A stretch of DNA of 64,000 nucleotides from Nodosilinea sp. E11 (GTDB taxonomy: Bacteria; Cyanobacteriota; Cyanobacteriia; Phormidesmidales; Phormidesmidaceae), in the NCBI RefSeq assembly GCF_032813545.1, contig NZ_CP136520.1, positions 4,830,001 through 4,894,000 of the forward strand, in the 5' to 3' direction. The position numbers were made by a program, and so were the translations under genes. Positions 52,630-61,497 of the stretch are shown piece after piece (position 1 is the stretch's first letter; each line of letters opens with the position of its first letter). Under the pieces are notes generated by a model that saw only the letters and a list, made by a program, of their open reading frames with translations, was not told the DNA's origin and searched no databases.

Positions 52630-53789
52630 AGAGCATTTTCCCTGGTACCAAAGTTGAGGGGCTGAGGTTGAGCTAGCGTTTGGCGAGCTAGGGCAGAAAT
52701 CAGCCAATGAAAGCCGTTGCCTACTGCCAATAGTAATCTCACTTCCCAAAGGACAGTATGCGGAGCCTTAGGTAACTCTAGGGGTAGGGGCTGAGTAGAG
52801 CGATCGTGGCGGGGCCTCTCTGACCATTGGGCCATCCCCCAACCCCAAAGACTTTTTAAGGTCAGCTGGTAAAGCCCTAGCCGTATCCAGCAGGTGAGCG
52901 GATCGGCTTGGATCGCCTGCCGCAGCCAGGTCAACGTCGTCGAGTAGTTGTGTCCCCCGTTGCTTTGGTGGGCGAAGTAAAAATATAGGTTGCTGGCTGA
53001 AAGGCGAAACAAGAAGTTCGGCAGCGTGGGGTAGCGTTGACGCACGTTGGCCATTACCAGACTGTGCGATCGCGCCATCTGCCGATAGTCCTTAGACATA
53101 CTGTTCAACAGTTTGCGGTAGCCTACCGAAAAGGTGGGCACAGCGCGAAACTCAAACTGCTCAGCAATACGCAAAAATAGGTCCCAATCTTCGCAGCCCT
53201 GGGCATTTTGAGCACGGAGATTGCTGCTATAACCTCCTACCGCATTGAGGCAGCTACGGCGAATCATAGAGGCGCTGGCATTGCCAATAAAATTGTGGCA
53301 AATCAGCGTTTTATACACATTGCCCTCAATGGTGGCTGCTCTTAGGCCCCCCGTAGGAGTTGAGACCTCATCGATATCGACTGACCAGGCATATACCAAT
53401 CCAACCGATGGAGGCGAGGTGGCAAAGATCTCGACCTGTTTTTCAATGTGCTCAGGATAAAAAATATCATCGGCATCAATGGGAGCAATTAACTCCCCGG
53501 TCGACCGTTCAATACCGAGGTTTCGAGCCGCCGCAACTCCAGCATTGTTTTGTTGCAAAAGCTTGACTCGTGAATCTGCTGCCATATAGTTGTTTACAAT
53601 GGCTGCTGTCCCGTCCTGAGAGCCATCATCAACCACCAACACTTCTAGTGATTGATAGGTCTGAGTCAATACAGAGTCAAGGGTTTGAGCAATAAAGTGT
53701 TCGGCGTTGTAGGCCGGAATGATCACCGAAACGAGCGGATGACAGCAGCAGTGGTCAGTCGGCAATCGATTGCCTAATGGATTTTGCAT
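52626..53789 (-). CDS. Glycosyltransferase family 2 protein
   Basis: A 387-residue GT-A enzyme: VSVIIPAYNAEHFIAQTLDSVL, VLVVDDGSQDGT, AARNLGIERSTGELIAPIDADD (D-A-D-D metal site) and GCEDWDLFLRIAE (catalytic ED). The C-terminal third has helical hydrophobic pieces. It is coupled to the downstream ABC transporter gene by an ATGA overlap, so the exporter and this transferase are made together. About 48 bp separate it from the flavoprotein gene upstream. Confidence 0.88.
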   Translation of the reverse strand: MQNPLGNRLPTDHCCCHPLVSVIIPAYNAEHFIAQTLDSVLTQTYQSLEVLVVDDGSQDGTAAIVNNYMAADSRVKLLQQNNAGVAAARNLGIERSTGELIAPIDADDIFYPEHIEKQVEIFATSPPSVGLVYAWSVDIDEVSTPTGGLRAATIEGNVYKTLICHNFIGNASASMIRRSCLNAVGGYSSNLRAQNAQGCEDWDLFLRIAEQFEFRAVPTFSVGYRKLLNSMSKDYRQMARSHSLVMANVRQRYPTLPNFLFRLSASNLYFYFAHQSNGGHNYSTTLTWLRQAIQADPLTCWIRLGLYQLTLKSLWGWGMAQWSERPRHDRSTQPLPLELPKAPHTVLWEVRLLLAVGNGFHWLISALARQTLAQPQPLNFGTRENAL

Positions 53790-53837
53790 GGAGGCAACAA
53801 GCTATCGAAAGGGCTAAATTGGGGTTAAAAGCATTGA

Positions 53838-55325
53838 CTATTGGAGGTCAGAGGCTAAAACTGTGTTGACTGAGACCTGTTTGTTTTGTCGCTGGTTCCA
53901 CTCCTCGGTCGTAAAATCTTCCTGGTACGAACGCTCAGTGTTGATATTCCAAAGGTCGTGGGTTTCCCCCAGAATGTTCCGCACTGCTAGCATCGCTGTC
54001 AGCATAGAGTGATCTTGGTTATTGTATCGGTGCATACCGTTACGTCCTACCGTTTGCAGGTTGTCAAATCCTTCTATATACTCCTGCAACACTTTGAGGT
54101 GCCGCTTGTAGTCGCCATCATAAACTGGGTAGGCTTTGCGTTGCCGAATCACGACCCCGTCTTCCACATCCTTACGGGCAACGCCCAGGTCTAGGGTGGC
54201 AATCTCTTGGGTAGCTAGCTGAATCAGGTCGGCGTCGCTCATGTCCCAGATTGCATCCCCTTCGCTGCAAAAATACTCCATGCCTAGACAGGTTTTACTA
54301 GAGTCGGGCACCATTTCAGGGCTCCAGTTTTTGAAGTTTTGGATGCGCCCCACCTTAAACTCTGGACTGTGGATATAGAGCCAGTTATCGGGAAATAACT
54401 GATCTTGATCAATAATCAAAGCAACAATCAAAAAATCTCGGTATTTCAGCCCACGAGCGGCGTCTAAAACTGCCTGCGGCGGTGGGGGGTCGAGCCGATG
54501 TACCAGGGCCGAGACTGGCATTGAGTTAATAAAGCGATCGCCTACAAACCGCAGCGTTTCCCCACCCTGTTGGGCCACTACCGCCGTAATTCGACTACCC
54601 TCTCGTTCAAGGCGGGTCACCGTAGTGTTGAGATGTACCGTAGACCCTTGCTGCTCAACCTTTTCCTGACAGCGTTCCCACATCATGCCTGGGCCTAATC
54701 TGGGGTAGTCAAACTCTTTGATTAAACTTTTGGCATTTTGGCTACCAAAAACGGCATTGATTACCGCCCGTTTGAGCGACATATCCTTAATTCGTTGGGC
54801 TGCCCAGTCAGCCCGAATTTGATTGCAGGGAATGCCCCAAACCTTTTCGGTATAAGTCTTAAAAAAAATCTGATAGAGGCGTTCCCCAAAGCAATCGGTC
54901 ACCCACTCTTCAAAGGTTTCCGGCAATTTAGAAGGGTTTAGGTATTTGCTCAGCTTGGCTTTTAGATAACTGATCAAAATGAGAAAGCTGCGGCCCAGAC
55001 CTAAATTCTTGAGAGTTTTGGTGAGAGAAAGAGGATAGTCGTAGAACTTGTTTTCATAATAAATGCGCGATAGCCTAGGCACCTGAATGAAATCATCGCC
55101 TAAGATCTCATGCCAAAAAGCTTGCACCTCGCCTACTTTAGTAAAAAAGCGGTGTCCACCAATATCAAAGCGGTAGTCTTTATAGGTTTCAGTGCGAGAG
55201 ATGCCTCCCACCTTATCGGCTTGCTCTAAAACTACCGACTGAATATTTTGCTTAGCTAGTTCGTAGGCAGCCGTGAGGCCAGCAGGGCCAGCACCAATTA
55301 CAACGACAGGAGATGGTTGAGACAT
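53838..55325 (-). CDS. FAD-dependent oxidoreductase, UDP-galactopyranose mutase/amine oxidase-like
   Basis: A 495-residue flavoprotein. The FAD dinucleotide motif VVVIGAGPAGLTAAYELA lies at ~7-24, followed by VGGISRTETYKDYRFDIGGH (flavin contact GG-x-x-x-T) and a C-terminal FAD motif near GRNGMHRYNNQDHSM. The middle contains YTEKVWGIPCNQI, known from this branch. It is annotated in many genomes as an NAD(P)/FAD oxidoreductase in glycan clusters and resembles UDP-galactopyranose mutase and protoporphyrinogen-oxidase-like proteins. Its context among glycosyltransferases suggests sugar-nucleotide or lipid-linked sugar modification, but the reaction is not fixed. About 100 bp separates it from the upstream GT2 gene. 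Confidence 0.82.
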   Translation of the reverse strand: MSQPSPVVVIGAGPAGLTAAYELAKQNIQSVVLEQADKVGGISRTETYKDYRFDIGGHRFFTKVGEVQAFWHEILGDDFIQVPRLSRIYYENKFYDYPLSLTKTLKNLGLGRSFLILISYLKAKLSKYLNPSKLPETFEEWVTDCFGERLYQIFFKTYTEKVWGIPCNQIRADWAAQRIKDMSLKRAVINAVFGSQNAKSLIKEFDYPRLGPGMMWERCQEKVEQQGSTVHLNTTVTRLEREGSRITAVVAQQGGETLRFVGDRFINSMPVSALVHRLDPPPPQAVLDAARGLKYRDFLIVALIIDQDQLFPDNWLYIHSPEFKVGRIQNFKNWSPEMVPDSSKTCLGMEYFCSEGDAIWDMSDADLIQLATQEIATLDLGVARKDVEDGVVIRQRKAYPVYDGDYKRHLKVLQEYIEGFDNLQTVGRNGMHRYNNQDHSMLTAMLAVRNILGETHDLWNINTERSYQEDFTTEEWNQRQNKQVSVNTVLASDLQ

Positions 55326-55426
55326 AAAAATTTTAAAGTGTTAAGAGTTTGAGAATGAAACTGGAAAATCAGGAAACACAAATCTGTTTGAAGCTAACCC
55401 TGGACTTGATTTAAACTTGAATTAAC

Positions 55427-56476
55427 TCACTTACTAAAAATAGGCCTCTTCAAGCCAAAATAAAAGTGAACTAGGCCAAGGGCGTAGGCTGTGCCGCTGT
55501 AGAAAAAGTAAAGCCAGTGCCAGGGTACTGCGCGTAGGGCGAACCACAGCCCACGGTGGCGATAAAAGAAATGATAGACTGGCCAGTTAAGCCCAAGTAA
55601 TAACCCTGCTATCCCAAAAGCCAAGCCTAGGCTAAAACGCAACCAAAGCGCCGAAAATAGGGTACCAAATAATACGAAGATAAGCGCAATGCTGAGGCGA
55701 GTAACTATCTTAAGGTTAAGATCGTTCGTCATTTGCTGCCGACTTAGCAGTAATTGGGTCCAGGGTAGAGCGCGGTAAAAAAACTCAGCTCGCAATAGCG
55801 ATAGTGGTTGCCAGCGCTTGAGATGCTTAACCTGTAGTGTTTTGCAGAGACGAATGTGGTAACCCTGTTGCTTAAGCCGATAGCCCAGTTCAATATCTTC
55901 AATAGAAGGCTTTTTGTAGTTCTCGTCAAAGCCGCCGACTGTCCAGAAAACATCGCGGCGGATAGCACCACAGGCCCCCCAAAACGTTGATGCCTCTTCT
56001 TGGGCGGTTTGGTGGGTGTAATGGTGAAAGAGGTTTTTATATTGAGATAAAAAGTTGGTTTCTCCTGGGGCGTCGTCGTAGGAGCCAATGGCTGCTGCCA
56101 GATCGGGGGCTTGGGCAAACAGGGTTGCTACTTGGTCAAGGGTGTCAGCCTGGATGGCGACATCGGCATCGACAAAAAACAAAATGTCTCCAGTGGCCTG
56201 GCGAGCACCAATATTTCTGGCGCGGGCTGGTCCACCGGGGGCCGTTGTGCTAAGTACCGTTGCGCCAAAAGTTTTGGCTAAGGTATCAGAGCCGTCAGTG
56301 CAACCGTCGGCCACTACAATCACTTCGGTAGAACAGTGGCTAGGGCGGTAACGATCTAAGCTTTGCAGACAGATCTTGAACGGCAGACCGCCGTTATAGA
56401 CCGGAATAATAATTGAGATTAAGGGGAAGTTCGGAGGCAGCATCGGCGCAACTGTAGGATATATCCGTAGTTTCAC
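55427..56476 (-). CDS. Glycosyltransferase family 2 protein with C-terminal membrane helices
   Basis: About 349 residues. GT-A core: ISIIIPVYNGGLPFKICLQSL, EVIVVADGCTDGS, GPARARNIGARQATGDILFF and VDADVAI (D-x-D); KPSIEDIELGYRLKQQG supplies the catalytic ED. Two or three hydrophobic helices (~240-310) close the protein, as in membrane-bound GT2 enzymes. The GTG start at 56476 has GGAAGAG 5 nt upstream. An in-frame ATG at 56443 is an alternative but has no Shine-Dalgarno. Likely a membrane-associated sugar transferase. Confidence 0.85.
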   Translation of the reverse strand: MKLRIYPTVAPMLPPNFPLISIIIPVYNGGLPFKICLQSLDRYRPSHCSTEVIVVADGCTDGSDTLAKTFGATVLSTTAPGGPARARNIGARQATGDILFFVDADVAIQADTLDQVATLFAQAPDLAAAIGSYDDAPGETNFLSQYKNLFHHYTHQTAQEEASTFWGACGAIRRDVFWTVGGFDENYKKPSIEDIELGYRLKQQGYHIRLCKTLQVKHLKRWQPLSLLRAEFFYRALPWTQLLLSRQQMTNDLNLKIVTRLSIALIFVLFGTLFSALWLRFSLGLAFGIAGLLLGLNWPVYHFFYRHRGLWFALRAVPWHWLYFFYSGTAYALGLVHFYFGLKRPIFSK

Positions 56477-56583
56477 TTATCTCTTCCGATTAAGTTTCCC
56501 AAAGCCGAAAAATAGTTTAGGTCTTTATGGTCAACTTATAAAATCTGAGGATCCGTGTAGCTAAAGAAAAGTTGGGCGATAGG

Positions 56584-57192
56584 TTATCGACCCACTTGAC
56601 TGCCAAATCTACCGACTGCAATGAGAGCAATACCTAATACCACTAAGTTGCCAATGCTGCCTGCTCCCACCTTCAGCATCCCAGTTCGCGTGTTTTGCTT
56701 GGCCATGTTAACCCGCTCATCTAGCAATTGAGCAGCTTGCTGTAATGCCTCTGGCGTTAGATCCGGCGAGACCGCCGCCGGATTAGCGCGAGCGGTTTCG
56801 ATTTGAGTGCGCACTTGGGCCTGTTGGTGGGTGATAGTCGTTAACGTCATGGTCTGAAATTTCAGTGTGTCCCGCACGACTAAAATCCCTGACAGGCTAA
56901 ACCCTACCCCCAGCAATAGGCACAGGAGGGCCAGCTGTTTACGCCAAGAACGGTTATTTAGCAGCCCATAGGTGAGCAGGCTGAGACCGAATAGCAGCAC
57001 AATGCCGCGATCGCCCACCTGTTGCAAGAGGCTAATGCGCCATTGCAGGTCAAGCGGGTCGAGCGGAACCGCCAGAATAGCCACATCTACTAAAAAGCCT
57101 GTTAGACAGGCCAACCCAACGATAATGCTGAGACTTTGACCGGAAGAATATAGAGCCTGAGAACCGCCTTTGCGGACCGGTATATTAGCCAT
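56584..57192 (-). CDS. HpsJ-like membrane protein (cyanoexosortase-associated type)
   Basis: About 202 residues. Three N-terminal membrane helices (~20-44, 60-80 and 85-107) are followed by a ~65-residue extracytoplasmic helical part with TTITHQQAQVRTQIETARAN and LTPEALQQAAQLLDERVNMAK, then a fourth helix at the C-terminus (GSIGNLVVLGIALIAVGRF). The layout and the Q-A-Q-hydrophobic coiled coil match HpsJ and the HpsJ-like proteins found beside cyanoexosortase genes. HpsJ was linked to hormogonium polysaccharide in Nostoc. The precise subgroup is inference. ATG 57192 is preferred over an upstream TTG 57207. It is separated from the PTPA-CTERM gene by ~500 bp. Confidence 0.65.
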   Translation of the reverse strand: MANIPVRKGGSQALYSSGQSLSIIVGLACLTGFLVDVAILAVPLDPLDLQWRISLLQQVGDRGIVLLFGLSLLTYGLLNNRSWRKQLALLCLLLGVGFSLSGILVVRDTLKFQTMTLTTITHQQAQVRTQIETARANPAAVSPDLTPEALQQAAQLLDERVNMAKQNTRTGMLKVGAGSIGNLVVLGIALIAVGRFGSQVGR

Positions 57193-57411
57193 AATCAATA
57201 CGCTCAATAGAGGTGCAAATTACAACGGTCTGCCTATCCTTTTCAGGTTAATTTCAGAAAATCAGGATGATTGAGACTGAGCTAACCCAGATTCCTTGAT
57301 ATGCCTGGGACCTATCCTGCTTGATGTTGGCTGATGTTTCAGGGTAAAAAGCCTAAAGTGTTAGCTTAGCTAGGCCAAGGTCTTTGCCTAATCGTCTTCT
57401 GTAAGCTGTAG

Positions 57412-57597
57412 GTATAGCTATAGCCACTCAGGTTAGGACAGCGCTGTCATTCCCCCAGAGAGCCTGCCCCCGCGAAGGCGTAGGACGAGAATCTACTAGT
57501 CCGTAACTGCTCTCGAATGGATTCCCGTTTTCATGGGATAGACGGACTGGGCTCGTTGTGAGCAAAACGTCCTAATGATGTCGGCTATAGCTATATA
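57412..57597. repeat. Dispersed palindromic repeat, family 1, long variant E
   Basis: About 186 bp. Ends match the family: GTATAGCTATAGCCACTCAG and GGTTAGGAC at the left, GTCCTAATGATGTCGGC and TATAGCTATA at the right. The centre is unrelated to copies A, C and D: it has TCATTCCCCCAGAGAGCC, GACGAGAATCTACTAGTCCG and CATGGGATAGACGGACTGG pieces, suggesting a second element inserted between family 1 ends. Confidence 0.6.
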
Positions 57598-57640
57598 GGC
57601 CAGAGGTTTGCTTGGGTGTTGTCAAACCCAGCTTGGAAAA

Positions 57641-57668
57641 CAGCAGGCAGGCTATGGCCTGCCCGCTG
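57641..57668 (-). terminator. Intrinsic terminator of the PTPA-CTERM gene
   Basis: CAGC-A-GGCAGG and CCTGCC-C-GCTG pair around a 6-nt loop. In the minus-strand direction a TTTTCC run follows the stem. It starts ~32 nt beyond the gene's stop codon. Confidence 0.65.
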
Positions 57669-57700
57669 ATTCAGTAAAATACCCAATCACTACCGATCGC

Positions 57701-58357
57701 TTAGACTTCTACCTCTGTCTCTTGTGTTGACTCAGTCTCCTGTTTGCGCTGGCGTAGGGCCGCTACGCCCATGGCCAGCAAGCCTGGTAGCAGCGCCGGA
57801 GTTGGCACAGTTACTATGCCAATAGAATCAGTACTAGAGCGACCGATTTCTAGAGAGAATAAAGACCCAGTCGCGATGATTGTACTGCTGGCACTTCTAA
57901 CCCGACCCTCTAACAGGCCAGCTAACGTGTAATTGGTGGGTGAAACCATAGTCCCAATAAATTCACTAGAGGCCAAGATATCAACAAAGACCTCCTCACC
58001 GCTAAGAAATAGGCCACTAATGAAATTGATATACCCGCCAGCCCCTGACGGGTTAGTGATGGTTAAACTGCTGCGGTCAAAGGTTAAATCAGTAATTGAA
58101 AGCGTACCTTCTGTGAGACCTATAAATCCTCCGGTTGGAGCACTAGTCCCCGTATTGAGATTAAAGAAGGCCTCATTAAACTGCAACGTAAAGCTGTTAG
58201 GCGTTAAGCCAGTAAGATTGGTAGCCTGGGGGCTAGTGGCTGACAGCTGAAAAGCTCCTGGAGTTAAGCTTGCCGCTTGCACAGGGCTAACAACTACGAC
58301 TTCAGCCGCGATAACCCCAACAATTGCAGCTAGGGGCGCATAGGTTTTTAGATTCAT
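57701..58357 (-). CDS. PTPA-CTERM sorting-domain surface protein
   Basis: A 218-residue secreted protein. Signal peptide ~1-29 (ending PVQAA). The mature beta-rich, Ser/Thr/Gly-rich part has no known enzymatic domain. At the C-terminus is a PTPA-CTERM sorting signal: the motif PTPA at 185-188 (VPTPALLPG), a hydrophobic helix and the basic stretch RQRK near 202-205. In this class the signal is recognised by an exosortase-type membrane protease. Unusually, 13 acidic/polar residues follow the basic cluster (QETESTQETEVEV), longer than many family tails. The cyanoexosortase at 62680-63573 is in the same locus. It has its own terminator and ~260 bp upstream space, so it is probably transcribed separately. 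Confidence 0.88.
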   Translation of the reverse strand: MNLKTYAPLAAIVGVIAAEVVVVSPVQAASLTPGAFQLSATSPQATNLTGLTPNSFTLQFNEAFFNLNTGTSAPTGGFIGLTEGTLSITDLTFDRSSLTITNPSGAGGYINFISGLFLSGEEVFVDILASSEFIGTMVSPTNYTLAGLLEGRVRSASSTIIATGSLFSLEIGRSSTDSIGIVTVPTPALLPGLLAMGVAALRQRKQETESTQETEVEV

Positions 58358-58618
58358 TGCAATCTACCTAGTGATGTAATGTGTACCTCGATCCACAAAA
58401 ATCAGACGTCTACTCTGTCTGTAATTTTTTAAGTGGTTTAGAGCACCCAACCGCTTAAAGGTGACTCGCTAACAGGTAGAAGCACATAAGTAGAAACACC
58501 GGTAGAAAGCAACCATGCTGTGATCACAATGGTCACAACATGAGGATTGCTTTGCATCTACAATTCTATAAAATTTTAAATGAATTTGATCCGACTCAAG
58601 CTCAAGTTTATGACAAGT

Positions 58619-59869
58619 TTATATTGATTTGCGAGGGCTGTCCTGAATTCGAAGCTTTACTTGACTTTCTGAGACATGGTGTTCATGAATGTTTGAATCT
58701 CCTTTGTAGATGTTGAAGCTGTTAAAGTCATGGCGATTGTAAATATCTCTTGCTTGAAAATACCAGAAAATGACTATAATCGGCAGAGCATATTTATCCC
58801 AGGCGATCGCCTTGGTCATGATCAAAAAATTAAATAAGATCAATGAAAATGCTAAGTCTAGACGAGCAAATCGCCAGCAGGTCAAGATGCCTAGGCTGGC
58901 GAATATGGCTAACGCCCACCCCTCTGAGGGTAAGCGGATGACCACCCGATAAAAAACACTCAGGTAAGATACTGAGGGTGGAAATAATAAAAATAAAATC
59001 CCTACAGCTACCGCTATAATCAACAGCTTAATTAGATTTGATCGACTCAAATTAGGCTTAAAATCTTTCAATAAAAACGTTTTGTACAGAAACTCCGGAA
59101 TAACGTAGGCCCAGCCCAGGGTCGATAAAAAGAATAAGCCGTTCTCAATGGAAAAACTAAAGAGAGAGCTTTGAAAACTCGGCATCCAGCGATCGGCGGT
59201 GGCCGTTGCAGGTGCTAAACCACCAAACAACACCACCCAAGCCATAATAGTTAGGGCCGCTCCGGCGGGTAAAAAAAAGCTCAGGCTAGGCCACCTACGG
59301 CCACTAATAGCGCGCGCCAGTTCATGGGCTGCGATCGCGACCGGAAAGGCCAGCATAAACTGGCGGCAGGCGATCGCCAGCACAAACATTACCCCGCTGC
59401 TGATGTGGCGATCGCGCAGATAGAGCACCACGCCCACAAGCCCTAGAAAGGCCGCAATCACATCGGTGTAGAGCCGTCCGCTAAGCAGCAAGAAAAAGGG
59501 AAATAGAAACAACCCTAGGAGCGAAAATATTGGCTTAGTCGTGCCCTGCTTACCCGGCCAGCCAATTAGCCAGGCGATGCCTAGAGACGACAAAAAACTA
59601 ACCATTCGGGCCGCAAAAGGGCCGAGATTAAACAGGTACTCCAACATGCCAAATAGGATAAATGGCACTGGTGTACTGAACTGGTCGTAGTCCTGAATCT
59701 GAGCAAAGGAGGGAATCAACTGTTGGCTAAAGGTCAATGATGTCCGCCAAAAGCCTATTTCGTCATCCCAAAGAGGCCCCTGCAACCAGTCACTGGCTAC
59801 AAATACCATTGAATAGACCAATGCCACTAAAAATATGAAAAGGTAGCTATTTTTGAGTTGAATACGCAT
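58619..59869 (-). CDS. Polytopic membrane protein, putative GT-C glycosyltransferase
   Basis: A 416-residue protein with about ten membrane helices. The first extracytoplasmic loop carries GPLWDDEIGFWRTSLTF, an acidic motif at the place where GT-C enzymes keep their catalytic Asp/Glu. Further on are SGRLYTDVIAAFLGLVGV and FYRVVIRLPSEGWALAI. The C-terminal ~40 residues are polar (HDFNSFNIYKGDS). It resembles mannosyltransferase-like membrane proteins (Alg10/PMT types) only in general layout, so the call is tentative; a polysaccharide polymerase or flippase cannot be ruled out. It follows the GT4 gene by ~300 bp. Confidence 0.6.
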   Translation of the reverse strand: MRIQLKNSYLFIFLVALVYSMVFVASDWLQGPLWDDEIGFWRTSLTFSQQLIPSFAQIQDYDQFSTPVPFILFGMLEYLFNLGPFAARMVSFLSSLGIAWLIGWPGKQGTTKPIFSLLGLFLFPFFLLLSGRLYTDVIAAFLGLVGVVLYLRDRHISSGVMFVLAIACRQFMLAFPVAIAAHELARAISGRRWPSLSFFLPAGAALTIMAWVVLFGGLAPATATADRWMPSFQSSLFSFSIENGLFFLSTLGWAYVIPEFLYKTFLLKDFKPNLSRSNLIKLLIIAVAVGILFLLFPPSVSYLSVFYRVVIRLPSEGWALAIFASLGILTCWRFARLDLAFSLILFNFLIMTKAIAWDKYALPIIVIFWYFQARDIYNRHDFNSFNIYKGDSNIHEHHVSESQVKLRIQDSPRKSI

Positions 59870-60172
59870 TGCTAGCTTGCGATACGAATACGATGATGAC
59901 CCTGGAATTTTAGGGAAAGGACTGGTTACAGGACTATATCCTTTCTCTATCTACTTAGTTTACTAACTACTTAAATGGCCTCTGACAACTTCATCGGTTC
60001 TTTACAAAGGTACTTAGGGGAATAACCGAATGACACGGATACAGCGTTAGCACCAGCATCGAGCATTGCCCCTGGTAAGACATAAATTGCAGCTAGGCTC
60101 CCGATAGGGTTTGGGGCTGGGGTTTAGCGAAAACCAAGCCTGATCCCTTGAGGGGCAGAGTCTGCTGTGCCC
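59870..60172. other. 303-bp gene-free region
   Basis: No open frame or repeat family was recognised. It lies between two genes of the same strand and should carry the promoter of the downstream membrane-protein gene. A T-rich part at 59950-60010 is the only compositional feature. Confidence 0.35.
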
Positions 60173-61303
60173 CTAGACCACCTGAGCCAGCAATGTGCAA
60201 ATGCGCTGGTTGGTGTGCTCTAGGTTAAAGGTGGAGCAGGCTTGGGCTTGGGCAGCGATCGCCATGGCCGCAGCCTGCTCAGGCCCGTGGTAAGTAGCTA
60301 AAATTAGCTCTGCCAGCTTTTGGGGATCGTTGGGTGGGCATAGCCAGCCGGTCTTGCCATGGTCGATCAGCTCCGTAGCACCGCCAGCAGCGGCGGCGAT
60401 CGCCACCCGTTGACAGAGCATGGCTTCAACAATCACCCGGCCAAAGGGTTCGGGAGCCGTCGAGGTGTGGGCGACGAGATCGCAACTCTGCATCAGCGCC
60501 GGAATGTCAGCGCGGAACCCAAGAAAATGGACGCGATCGCCCAGGTTGAGCCGTTGGACCTGCTGCTTCAGCTGAGCGACGTAGTCGTCTTCTCCAAACA
60601 GGGCGTCGCCCACCAGCACCGCCACCACGTCGTCGGGGCAATGGGCCAGGGCCTCAATCAGCACGTGCTGCCCCTTCCAGGGCGACAGGCGACTAAAGTG
60701 GCCGACCACAAAGCGATCGCCCAGCCCCAGCGCCTGGCGTAGGGTGGGGTCGGGGGCCAGGCGGTAGCGATCGGGGCGAAAGCCGTTGTAGACCACGCTC
60801 ACTTTTTGGGGATCTCCCCCGGCGGCAACAAAGGCCGCTTCGCTGGCCTGAGAGTTGGCAATCACCAGCTGAGCGAACCGGTTGGCCAGCCCCACCAGCA
60901 GGCGACAGTTGATGGGGCTAAAGTGCTCAGTCGAAATAATGTCGTGGAGATGGTAAACCAGCGGGCGACGGCTCAAGACGCTGGCCAGTGCACCGACGAT
61001 TAACGCTTTGGGGGTGTTAGCGTAGATTACATCGTAGGCAGCGGCGGCCTGGGCTGTTCTGTAGATCAAGGGCAGCAGCTGCCCTAGGCTGCTTACCCCT
61101 GCCAGCAGGCCACTGTCTTTGCGCACGCCTAGGCCCTCAGTCGCCAATACCGTTACGGGCGTAGCCTGGGCTTCCAGCAGCGTCCTAAACGGTCCGTCTT
61201 GCAATAGGCCAACTGCTCCCGTGGGAAAAGCCAGGACAATATCGGCGAGACAGAGTTCAGCCCCGCCCGGCTGACCGCTTTGATCTAAAAAGAATACGTT
61301 CAT
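60173..61303 (-). CDS. Glycosyltransferase family 4 protein
   Basis: About 376 residues, GT-B. N-terminal FFLDQSGQPGGAELCLADI; C-terminal domain with VVGHFSRLSPWKGQHVLIEAL, VGDALFGEDDYVAQL, VHFLGFRADIPALMQSCDLVA and TAPEPFGRVIVEAMLCQ (E-x7-E). The start ATG 61303 is supported by GGGGAG about 7 nt upstream; longer frames (to 61372) lack this and are not family-like. Retaining sugar transfer in polysaccharide assembly is expected. Confidence 0.88.
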   Translation of the reverse strand: MNVFFLDQSGQPGGAELCLADIVLAFPTGAVGLLQDGPFRTLLEAQATPVTVLATEGLGVRKDSGLLAGVSSLGQLLPLIYRTAQAAAAYDVIYANTPKALIVGALASVLSRRPLVYHLHDIISTEHFSPINCRLLVGLANRFAQLVIANSQASEAAFVAAGGDPQKVSVVYNGFRPDRYRLAPDPTLRQALGLGDRFVVGHFSRLSPWKGQHVLIEALAHCPDDVVAVLVGDALFGEDDYVAQLKQQVQRLNLGDRVHFLGFRADIPALMQSCDLVAHTSTAPEPFGRVIVEAMLCQRVAIAAAAGGATELIDHGKTGWLCPPNDPQKLAELILATYHGPEQAAAMAIAAQAQACSTFNLEHTNQRICTLLAQVV

Positions 61304-61497
61304 AGTCGATCTCCCCAGGGGTGTCGCATTAGGCATACCCGTCTGGTCGTAGTTTGATACTCTTTTGACCACAGGGGCTGTTGACCACAGGGGCTGTCAC
61401 CAGTCGCGGTGGGCCAAGGAGCAGGCCACGGTTGAGTACAGGCCGCTTTCCAGGGCCTTTTGGTGTACCAGCCCAGCCCAACCCTCTGATTGCTGGT

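Larger units (their letters stand above)
57208..57700. other. 493-bp gene-free region with a long repeat
   Basis: Holds the family 1 repeat copy E (57412-57597) and a terminator at 57641-57668. The ~200 bp next to the HpsJ-like gene should contain its promoter. No gene is supported. Confidence 0.5.

Noticed and set aside
58519-58537. TGTGATCACA with a further TCACA upstream of the PTPA-CTERM gene, as a CRP-like (cAMP receptor) site
   Set aside because: The spacing does not fit TGTGA-N6-TCACA (the intervening lengths are 0 or 9), so a cAMP-receptor site is not supported.
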